The notes beneath the pieces were generated by a model. That model was not told where the DNA came from, made no database searches, and worked only from the letters and a program-made list of their open reading frames with translations. Below, piece after piece: positions 53,783-64,000 of a stretch of 64,000 nucleotides of DNA. This stretch comes from Stomorhina lunata. Lineage: Eukaryota > Arthropoda > Insecta > Diptera > Rhiniidae. The position numbers and the translations under genes are program-made. Every line of letters starts with the position of its first letter. The first letter of the stretch is position 1. The stretch covers positions 20,910,111 to 20,974,110 of the forward strand of contig OW121744.1 of the NCBI GenBank assembly GCA_933228675.1, in the 5' to 3' direction.

Positions 53783-54839
53783 CTAGACAGATCTAAAGTC
53801 ACGTTTAGTATCTTATTTGCAAAACCAAATAAATACGAATTATAGTGTCTTTTGGCATCTAAAGCAAGATTGACCATTTTTTGCGTGACAGTGGAATAAC
53901 AACAGACACATTTAAAAAATGCATACTAAACTAACAATAACAAAACATACAATTCTCAGAGCACCTTCTCATTTTTGTACTCTTCTTAAAACGCTCTACA
54001 TTTGCCCAAACATGATCTAGACTTTAGATTTTGGTTTTGACTCTAGATTCTAAAGTCAAAACAGCTGTTAAGGGGAGGTGTATATTTGAAGTTATAACAA
54101 TCATCCTGCAAACGAACTTCATAGCCTCATTCATATGTTCACTCTTAGGGCATAAAAAAGAAAATAAAATGTAATATTTGGTGGAAAATATCAGAGAGGC
54201 AAATTAAACGAATTATTATTGTAATCATAACAATTTCCGGTGCAACCAATTATCAAAGACTTTATAACAACAACAATATAAAAAGTAAAACAACAATAAC
54301 TTTTTATGTAGGAACATTGTAATGACGGCTTAAATATACAGAATAACCAAAAATAGTATAAAAAAAGTTCACAAGTATTAAAATTTTTTACCCTTTACCT
54401 CCACAAAAAATTTTTACGAGATGAACACATTAAAAATTGTTGCGTACTATCAACTCCTCCATAAGAAACTTTTAATATTTTTTCTGATTTGAACTATTTT
54501 TGTATTATTGAACAATTAATGTCAGAAGTCTAATGTCAACAACTGGACAAATAATTGGTTTCTACCTAATGTGTCCTGGTATATCTTTGGTCGCACTCCA
54601 ATAACTAAGAAAGCTTGGTGATGTTTTGAAAATTTTATTCAGCAAATACTAAAAATTCTAAATTTTCTTTTCAAGGTCATAAAACAAAGATATGACGGAA
54701 TAAAACCCAAAAAAAATGAGGTCGATATCTTAAACCGTTTCGTCGAATCTGCGATTTGAAATATTAGTATTTCGCTCAAATGTTAATTTTTCTGGACAAT
54801 CGACCATCACTGATTCATGGGTCTCATATAACTAGGAGT
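53783..54839. other. AT-rich unique island
   Basis: Non-repetitive DNA between the fold-back pair and module copy 2. Slightly GC-richer stretches occur (about 53960-54130). No coding frame of 60 codons and no recognisable RNA gene. Confidence 0.4.
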
Positions 54840-55200
54840 AGGCAGCCCATACCACCAGAAGCCAAAGACTTTTTCTAATTTTCGTAAAAATCACGATCAT
54901 TAAGGAAACTTGTGAAATGAGTACTAAAAGCATTCAGTTGGAATTTGAATGTTAACAAAATCGGGTGGTGCCGTTTTGTTAAAGAAAATACAAAAACAAA
55001 ATACGCAAAAAACAAATTCAAACTCCAAGAACAAAGAAATATAAGCCCGAACATTGTTGCCACGACACCATTATTTTTGTAAATTATTTTGTTTGAAATT
55101 AATGTAACCGAATTGGGAATATTTTTCGTAACAAAAAAAAAAATCTTTTAGATTTTTATATTTTTTGGATAAAAAATATTTTTTAGATATTTTCGCTACA
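54840..55200 (+). mobile_element. Conserved module, copy 2, heading a satellite array
   Basis: It begins AGGCAGCCCATACCACCAGA and holds CATTCAGTTGGAATTTG, GGTGGTGCCG and AACATTGTTGCCACGAC in the same order as copy 1 (22258-22640), then runs into satellite units. The upstream flank differs from copies 1 and 3. Confidence 0.75.
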
Positions 55201-55440
55201 AACATTTTTCTATAGACAAATTTTTAGACCAAAATATTTTTCTTTGGAAAATGTTTCGATAAAAATTGTTTATAGAAAATTTTTCGAAAAAAGAAAATAT
55301 TTTACTGTGAAAATTAACAAAAAAAAAAAAAATATATATATTTTCCTCAAAAAAAAATTTCTATGGACAAGAAATTATCAATAAAAATTTTTTTTGGAAC
55401 GAAAAATTTTCCATACAAATATTTTTCAAACTAGGAAAAT

Positions 55441-55502
55441 TATTCGCATTTGATCCCAATCTGTTACATATATTTATTAATGTAACAGACAATTTATTGA
55501 TA
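55441..55502 (+). other. Hairpin island, copy 4
   Basis: TATTCGCATTTGATCCCAAT, then CTGTTACAT and ATGTAACAG arms around a short AT loop, then ACAATTTATTGAT. The stem is nearly as good as in copy 1. Confidence 0.75.
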
Positions 55503-55898
55503 TTTTTCTATGGACAATTTTTTGATAAATGTATTTTTCCGTAGAAAAATTTTATATAAAAATATTTTTCTAAAGAAATATTTTTCTGTAGAAAAATTTT
55601 CTAAAAAATTTTGATAAAAAAATTTTCTATAGAAAAATTTTGGATAAAAAAAATTTCTATAGAAACATTTTGATAAAAAAATTTTTCTATAAACAATTTT
55701 TGATACAATAATTTTCTATAGAAACATTTTTGATAAAAAAAATTTATCAAAAAATTTTCTATAGAAAAATTTTTGATAAAAAATAGTACTTTCGAAAAAT
55801 TTTTTGTAGAAAAATTTTTAATAAAAAATACTTTTTTTTAATAAATTTTTTTGTAATGAAAAATTTTCGATAAGAATATTTTTCAAAAGAGTAAAAAT

Positions 55899-55957
55899 TA
55901 TTCGCATTTGATCCCAATATGTTACATTTATTTATAAATTTAACAGGCAATTTATTA
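55899..55957 (+). other. Hairpin island, copy 5
   Basis: TATTCGCATTTGATCCCAAT, then TGTTACATTTA and TAAATTTAACA arms with one mismatch, then GGCAATTTATT. It is offset 458 bp from copy 4, so the two probably arose by local duplication. Confidence 0.7.
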
Positions 55958-57840
55958 TTATTTTTCTATAGAATAATTTTCGATAAAAATATTTTGCTAA
56001 AAAATATTTTTCTGTAGAAAAATTTTCTAAAAAATTTTAAAAAAAATTTTTGATGAAAAAATTTTCTATAGAAAAATTGTGGATCAAAAAATTTTCTATA
56101 GAAAAATGTTGATAAACAAATTTTCTATAAAAATTTTTTGATACTAAAATTTTTTATAACAAAATCTTCGATAAAAAAAATTATCAAAAAATTTTCTATA
56201 GAAAAATTTTTGATAAAAAAAGTTTTCTGTAGAAACATTTTTGATAAAAAAAAGTTTTCTATAGAAACATTTTTGATAAAAAAAAGTTTTCTATAGAAAA
56301 ATTTTTGATAAAAAAAGTTTTCTATAGAAAAATTTTTGATAAAAAAAAAGGTTTCTATAGAAAAATTTTTGATAAAAAAATTTTCTATAGAAAAAATTTG
56401 AATATAAAAAATTTTCTATAGAAAAATTTTTGAATATCAAAAAGTTTCTATAGAAAAATTTTTGAATATCAAAAATTTTCTATAGAAAAATTTTTGAATA
56501 TCAAAAATTTTCTATAGAAAAATTTTTGAATATCAAAAATTTTCTATAGAAAAATTTTTGAATATCAAAAATTTTCTATAGAAAAATTTTTGAATATCAA
56601 AAATTTTCTATAGAAAAATTTTTGAATATCAAAAATTTTCTATAGAAAAATTTTTGAATATCAAAAATTTTCTATAGAAAAATTTTTGAATATCAAAAAT
56701 TTTCTATAGAAAAATTTTTGAATATCAAAAATTTTCTATAGAAAAATTTTTGAATATCAAAAATTTTCTATAGAAAAATTTTTGAATATCAAAAATTTTC
56801 TATAGAAAAATTTTTGAATATCAAAAATTTTCTATAGAAAAATTTTTGAATATCAAAAATTTTCTATAGAAAAATTTTTGAATATCAAAAATTTTCTATA
56901 GAAAAATTTTTGAATATCAAATATTTTCTATAGAAAAATTTTTGAATATCAAAAATTTTCTATAGAAAAATTTTTGAATATCAAAAATTTTCTATAGAAA
57001 AATTTTTGAATATCAAAAATTTTCTATAGAAAAATTTTTGAATATCAAAAATTTTCTATAGAAAAATTTTTGAATATCAAAAATTTTCTATAGAAAAATT
57101 TTTGAATATCAAAAATTTTCTATAGAAAAATTTTTGAATATCAAAAATTTTCTATAGAAAAATTTTTGAATATCGAAAATTTTCTATAGAAAAATTTTTG
57201 AATATCAAAAATTTTCTATAGAAAAATTTTTGAATATCAAAAATTTTCTATAGAAAAATTTTTGAATATCAAAAATTTTCTATAGAAAAATTTTTGAATA
57301 TCAAAAATTTTCTATAGAAAAATTTTTGAATATCAAAAATTTTCTATAGAAAAATTTTTGAATATCAAAAATTTTCTATAGAAAAATTTTTGAACATCAA
57401 AAATTTTCTATAGAAAAATTTTTGAATATGAAAAGTTTTATAGAGAAATTTTTGAATATCAAAAATTTTCTATAGAAAAATTTTTGAATATTAAAAATTT
57501 TCTACAGAAAAATTTTTGAATATCAAAAATTTTCTATAGAAAAATTTTTGATAAAAAAAGTTTTCTATAGAAAAATTTTTGATAAAAAAAGTTTTCTATA
57601 GAAAAATTTTTGAAAAAAAAGTTTTCTATAGAAAAATTTTTGATAAAAAAAGTTTTCTATAGAAACATTTTTAATAAAAAAAGTTTTCTATAGAAACATT
57701 TTTGATAAAAAAAGTTTTCTGTAGAAAAATTTTTGATAAAAAAAGTTTTCTATAGAAACATTTTTGATAAAAAAAGTTTTCTATAGAAAAATTTTTGATA
57801 AAAAATGTTTTCTATAGAAAAATTTTCTATAGAAACATTT

Positions 57841-59094
57841 TTGTTCTGTTCTCTTTGCTTCGGCCTCTGCTTATAAGTTAAATTTACTAACACATATACA
57901 TATCTATCAAAAATTTTTATTCTTTTAGTGGCGCAGAGTATCTTCTGGTTGGGATTGGCTGAATAAAAAACATTTTTATTCCTTTTTTAGCCTTCAATGC
58001 AGGAGCAACTTCAAGCATATTTTTTCAGAGGATTGTTTTTATATTCATTTGTATTTGTTCATAAAGGTATAAATAAGGATTTTATACAATAAAAAGTATA
58101 CCTTAACCCAGGAGTTTCAAACTAAATGTAACCCTCAGCTATTTTACTAATAAACTTATTTTTCTATGCTGGCTCCAAATTATACCAAGTTTCATCTTGA
58201 ACTGGAGAGGGTCCCATTTAGAACCGCTGGGGCGTTAACCACAGCCTTCTCATCACCATGTCAGTAAAATTTGCCATATATCGTTTTAAAAACTCCAAAT
58301 TATTTCACAGGTTTCATGTATGTTTTCATTGCAACTGATGACTTTGTATTCAGCTCCAAAATCCTTTTACTTATTTGATATGTCTGTATGTGCTAACCCA
58401 ACATGCCACAATAGTTTACTACGAGTATGTGGCAAGTAATCATGAATATTTTTATTTTGTGTTAAAAATAATGTTATTTTTAATTTTTTTTTAACGCTTC
58501 TCGTGTTTTTGGTAGTTGTTTTGTTGTGTGGTTTTTACAATATTTCTTACATCTTATCAGATATTCTTCCATTACTATATATATCTACATACGAGTATGC
58601 ATATGGCGGGTAATTAAATTGCTGCCACTGCCTTTTGGCAATGATGGGGCTTTGAAATATTTTCAGTGCAAAAGTGCATATTCTTCGCTGGATATTTGTA
58701 TAAGGATGTAAGTGGAAGCTGAATTGAAGTTTGCAGATTTTTTTGAGTATATTTATTTTAATATTGTCAAAAGTTATAAAAATACTCGTATATGTATTTG
58801 AATTCTGAGTCAAGTGATGGTATTAAAATTTATCTTCTTTGTGTGAAAAAAAAAACGTAATTTCGAGTGTTTTACTGATCAAGTCAAGGCAAACCATTGA
58901 ACTGTTTCATACCAAGATTACATAACACATATGTACATTCGTGAAGGTGTAGAGTAGGCTTGTGTTTATTAATGAATATGAAATCCAACGCGGTTTTAAA
59001 AGTATAACAGTCAGGGCTAAAAGTGTCAGATTTTAAATAAATATTGCAAATAACTAGCAACTCGGATCCGGCGTAAAAAGTTAAATCTGTTTAA
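57841..59094. other. Unique island with a strong-looking splice acceptor
   Basis: TACTAAC at 57885-57891 lies 38 nt before TTATTCTTTTAG ending at 57928. After it, the sequence is GC-richer for ~40 bp (TGGCGCAGAGTATCTTCTGG) and frames stay open for 10 to 48 codons. No partner exon is identifiable. The remainder (to 59094) is AT-rich without a supported gene. Confidence 0.35.
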
Positions 59095-62000
59095 TTTATT
59101 TTCTATAGAGAAATTTTTGAATATGAAAAATTTTCTATAGAAAAATTTTTGAATAAGAAAAATTTTCAATAGAAAACTTTTCAATATCAAAAATTTTCTA
59201 TAGAAAAATTTTTGAATATCAAAAATTTTTGAATATCGAAAAATTTTGATATTAAAAAACTTTTCTATAGAAAATTTTTGATATTCAAAAATTATACAAA
59301 AATATACAAAAATATACAAAAATGTTTCTATCGAAAATATTTGATATTCAAAAATTTTCTATAGAAAAATTTTTGAATATCAAAAATTTTCGATAGAAAA
59401 ATTTTTAATATCAAAAATTTTCAATAGAAAAATTTTTGAATATCAAAAATTTTCGATATCAAAAATTTTCGACAGAAAAATTTTTGAATATCAAAAATTT
59501 TCGATAGAAAACTTTTTGAATATCAAATATTTTCGATAGAAAAATTTTTGAATATCAAAAATTTTCTATAGAAAAATTTTTGAATATCAAAGATTTTCGA
59601 TAGAAAAATTTTTGAATATCAAAAATTTTCGATAGAAAAATTTTTGAATATCAAAAAATTTTTGAATATCAAAAATTTTCTATAGAAAAATCTTTGAATA
59701 TCAAAAATTTTCTATAGAAAAATTTTTGAATATCAAAAATTTTCTATAGAAAAATTTTTGAATATCAAAAATTTTCTATAGAAAAATTTTTGAATATCAA
59801 AAATTTTCTTTAGAAAATTTTTGATATTCAAAAATTTTTCTATAGAAAATTTTTGATATTCAAAAATTTTTCTATAGAAAAATTTTTGAATATCAAAAAT
59901 TTTCTATAGAAAAATTTTTGAATATCAAAAATTTTCTATAGAAAAATTTTTGAATATCAAAAATTTTCTAAAGAAAAATTTTTATATCAAAAAGTTTTTA
60001 ATATCAAAACATTTTTAAAGAAAAATTTTAAATATCTAAAGTTTTCTAATGAAAAATTTTGCATATCATAAATCTTCTAAAGAAAAATTTTTAACATTAA
60101 AAATTTTCTAAAGAAAAATTTTTAACATTAAAAATTTTCTAAAGAAAAATTTTTAATATCAAAAATTTTTAAACGAAAAAAAATTTTTAATATCAAAAAT
60201 TTTTAAACGAAAAATTTTTAATATCAAAAATTTTCTATGGAAAAATTTTTGAATATCAAAAATTTTCTATAGAAAAATTTTTGAATATCAAAAATTTTCT
60301 ATAGAAAAATTTTTGAATATCAAAAATTTTCTATAGAAAAATTTTTGAATATCAAAAATTTTCTATAGAAAAATGTTTGAATATCAAAAATTTTCTATAG
60401 AAAAATTTTTCAATATCAAAAATTTTCTATAGAAAAATTTTTCAATATCAAAAATTTTCTATAGAAAAATTTTTGAATATCAAAAATTTTCTATAGAAAA
60501 ATTTTTGAATATCAAAAATTTTCTATAGAAAAATTTTTGAATATCAAAAATTTTCTATAGAAAAATTTTTGAATATCAAAAATTTTCTATAGAAAAATTT
60601 TTGAATATCAAAAATTTTCTATAGAAAAATTTTGGAATATCAAAAATATTCTATAGAAAAATTTTTGAATATCAAAAATTTTCTATAGAAAAATTTTTGA
60701 ATATCAAAAATTTTCTATAGAAAAATTTTTGAATATCAAAAATTTTCTATAGAAAAATTTTTGAATATCAAAAATTTTCTATAGAAAAATTTTTGAATAT
60801 CAAAAATTTTCTATAGAAAAATTTTTGAATATCAAAAATTTTCTGTAGAAAAATTTTTGAATATCAAAAATTTTCTATAGAAAAATTTTTGAATATCAAA
60901 AATTTTCTATAGAAAAATTTTTGAATATCAAAAATTTTCTATAGAAAAATTTTTGAATATCAAAAATTTTCTATAGAAAAATTTTTGAATATCAAAAATT
61001 TTCTATAGAAAAATTTTTGAATATCAAAAATCTTCTATAGAAAAATTTTTGAATATCAAAAATTTTCTATAGAAAAATTTTTGAATATAAAAAATTTTCT
61101 ATAGAAAAATTTTTGAATATCAAAAATTTTTTAAAGAAAAATTTTTGAATATCAAAAATTTTCTATAGAAAAAATTTTGAATATCAAAAATTTTCTTTAG
61201 AAAAATTTTTGAATATCAAAAATTTTCTATAGAAAAATTTTTTAATATCAAAAATTTTGTATAGAAAAATTTTAGAATATCAAACATTTTCTATAGAAAA
61301 ATTTTTGAATATCAAAGAAAAATTTTTGAATATCAAAAATTTTCTATAGAAAAATTTTTGAATATCAAAAATTTTTTATACAAAAATTTTTGAATAGCAA
61401 AAATTTTCTATACAAAAATTTTTGAATATCAAAAATCTTCTACAGAAAAATTTTTGAATATCAAAAATTTTCTATAGAAAAATTTTTGAATATAAAAAAT
61501 TTTCTATAGAAAAATTTTTGAATATCAAAAATTTTTTATAGAAAAATTTTTGAATATCAAAAATTTTCTATAGAAAAATTTTTGAATATCAAAAATTTTC
61601 TATAGAAAAATTTTTGAATATCAAAAATTTTCTTTAGAAAAATTTTTGAATATCAAAAATTTTCTATAGAAAAATTTTTTAATATCAAAAATTTTGTATA
61701 GAAAAATTTTTGAATATCAAAAATTTTCTATAGAAAAATTTTTGAATATCAAAAATTTTCTATAGAAAAATTTTTGAATATCAAAAATTTTCTATAGAAA
61801 AATTTTTGAATATCAAAAATTTTCTATAGAAAAATTGTTGAATATCAAAAATTTTCTATAGAAAAATTTTTGAATATCAAAAATTTTCTATAGAAAAATT
61901 TTTGAATATCAAAAATTTTCTATAGAAAAATTTTTGAATATCAAAAATTTTCTATAGAAAAATTTTTGAATATCAAAAATTTTCTATAGAAAAATTTTTG

Positions 62001-62770
62001 AATATCAAAAATTTTCTATAGAAAAATTTTTGAATATCAAAAATTTTCTATAGAAAAATTTTTGAATATGAAAAATTTTCTATAGAAAAATTTTTGAATA
62101 TCAAAAATTTTCTATAGAAAAATTTTTGAATATCAAAAATTTTCTATAGAAAAATTTTTGAATATCAAAAATTTTCTATAGAAAAATTTTTGAATATCAA
62201 AAATTTTCTATAGAAAAATTTTTGAATATCAAAAATTTTCTATAGAAAAATTTTTGAATATCAAAAATTTTCTATAGAAAAATTTTTGATATTCAAAAAT
62301 TTTTTATAGAAAAATTTTTGAATATCGAAAATTTTCTATAGAAAAATTTTTGAATATCAAAAATTTTCTATAGAAAAATCTTGGAATATCAAAAATTTTC
62401 TATACAAAAATTTTTGAATATCAAAAATTTTCTATACAAAAATTTTTGAATATCAAAAATTTTCTATACAAAAATTTTTGAATATCAAAAATTTTCTATA
62501 CAAAAATTTTTGAATATCAAAAATTTTCTATAGAAAAATTTTTGAATATCAAAAATTTTCTATAGAAAAATTTTTGAATATCAAAAATTTTCTATAGAAA
62601 AATTTTTAAATATCAAAAATTTTCTATTGAAAAATTTTTGAATATCAAAAATTTTCTATAGAAAAATTTTTTAATATCAAAAATTTTCTATAGAAAAATT
62701 TTTTAATATCAAAAATATTCTATATAAAAATTTTTGAATATCAAAAATTTTATATGGAAAATTTTTTTGT
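59095..62770. repeat. Satellite block, 32-bp TTGAATATCAAA unit
   Basis: The core TTTTCTATAGAAAA alternates with TTGAATATCAAA, period 32 bp. It is the longest homogeneous block in the window. Reverse-strand linkers (TTGATATTCAAA) appear at about 59277, 59340, 59825-59865 and 62287. A degenerate patch with AAAGAAAAATTTTTAACATT lies at 59960-60230. CGATAG cores cluster at 59390-59640. Its unit equals the sub-array at 56440-57540. Confidence 0.96.
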
Positions 62771-63423
62771 TTTTTGGAATACAAATATGTCACGACTAAG
62801 AGGCAATAAAGGACAACTGTTTGATTAAAACGACATTTTATTAAGAAAGTACTTAAGGAACAGTACTTTCTTAACAAATGATTTATTTCCTGCTATTTTG
62901 AAAAATATTATGTCTTATTAAAAATACGTATACATAACTATTTACGAATTACTTAATAAATATTTCCTTTCCTCAGTTAGTAGTGGCAATAAACAACTAT
63001 TTTTTGCCTTTAAATCGAAAAGCTGACACTTGATATAAATAGGAAATGTTAAAAGTAAAACTAAAACTGTCAGATTACTATTATTATTATTATTTTTATT
63101 ATTATTAGAATTGTTTGTGGATTTTCAATTAAACCAAACGAATTGGAGAAAAAAATTAAACGACAATGAAAAATTGCAGTTGTCATAAATAAAAATGTCT
63201 CAAATAGAAGTACTTATGTTGTAGATATATAAAACTGCAATTCCATTTTAGTTACAAACAAACAACGACATAAATATTAGGAAAGGAAATGTTAATGTTA
63301 CTAGGTCTGTTTAAAGAGTTTAAAAGTTAGGCAATTAACCCATTGGGGTGGGCAGGTGATACATGTGTTATCAGCAAGACTTTCCATTAAAATTTTGATA
63401 TACTTGATGTTTTCTTATTATTC
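62771..63423. other. AT-rich unique island with a perfect hairpin and (ATT)n
   Basis: Unique DNA follows the end of the 59-62.8 kb array. It contains the hairpin listed at 62841-62874 and an ATT-rich tract at about 63077-63110. No coding frame with support. Confidence 0.45.
62841..62874. other. Perfect 13-bp stem hairpin
   Basis: TTAAGAAAGTACT and AGTACTTTCTTAA pair exactly around an 8-nt loop (TAAGGAAC). It lies ~70 bp outside the end of a satellite array. It is too short for a typical microRNA precursor; the function is unknown. Confidence 0.6.
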
Positions 63424-63860
<437 letters not shown>

Positions 63861-64000
63861 ATAAAGGCATAAAGTGTAAATAAAAGGACTGCATTTAAGA
63901 TATAAAATACTATTCAGAGACAGCAACAATTTTTAGCCAGTTGTATATGACAACTGCATTTTGACATTTAACAAACTTCGAACCAACACAACTGAAGAAC

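Larger units (their letters stand above)
55201..57840 (+). repeat. Satellite block: TTGATAAAA array with embedded TTGAATATCAAA array
   Basis: Diverged TTGATAAAA units run from 55201 to 56390, including two hairpin islands. A very uniform 32-bp sub-array with TTGAATATCAAA linkers occupies ~56440-57540. The array then returns to TTGATAAAAAAGTTTTC units (57540-57840) identical in type to those just left of the sub-array (56220-56380). The sub-array therefore lies within an older array. Confidence 0.94.

Noticed and set aside
53258..55063. Similar peptides from plus 53258-53569 and minus 54875-55063 that might suggest a conserved protein.
   Set aside because: Both lie over copies of the same repeated module, so the similarity is at DNA level. 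The frame is broken at different places and is not preserved in copy 1.

Overview
This window looks like nuclear DNA of a higher fly, probably a calyptrate such as a blowfly or house-fly relative. The reasons are the extreme A+T richness, a small phase-0 intron with insect-type splice sites, and three copies of a GTCY-microsatellite element. Those copies carry the hallmarks of the dipteran mini-me / DINE-1 (INE-1) family: subterminal inverted repeats, a 3' ATTCGGC...GCCGAAT hairpin and a TTACTTGTT end. The species is inferred; no gene here identifies it.

I can support only one protein-coding gene. It has two exons (3463-3486 and 3646-4311) and encodes a predicted 229-residue secreted protein of unknown function. 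A plausible TATA/Inr core promoter lies near 3189-3226 and an ATTAAA signal at 4402. No tRNA or rRNA gene was recognised.

Most of the rest is tandem-repeat DNA in roughly a dozen blocks. Nearly all share one palindromic core, TTTTCTATAGAAAA or a close variant. Each block uses its own short linker between cores: CGTTCTTCAAAA at 1-2655, GACTTTTTATAGG at 4585-6990, ATCAAGAA/ATTCAAA at 9880-17740, TTGATAAAAAA at 22.6-31 kb and 51.3-57.8 kb, TTGACATCAAA at 33-35.6 kb, AACATCG at 37-39.5 kb, a CTATTTTTATAGG form at 41.5-49.7 kb and TTGAATATCAAA at 56.4-62.8 kb. Periods are 24 to 32 bp. Between blocks are short unique AT-rich islands with simple repeats and small fold-back elements.

The most interesting structure is that three TTGATAAAA-type blocks (22.3-25.3 kb, 51.3-53.5 kb in reverse, 54.8-57.8 kb) each abut a shared non-satellite module beginning GGCAGCCCATACCACCAGAA, always in the same relative orientation. 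The satellite may therefore be the body of a mobile element rather than independent local expansion. A separate ~60-bp hairpin island occurs five times inside such arrays. Other notable structures are a 585-bp block repeated exactly 3,330 bp apart and flanked by a 302-bp direct repeat, two adjacent 102-bp fold-back elements in opposite orientation, and a ~430-bp fold-back element at 35.75-36.18 kb.
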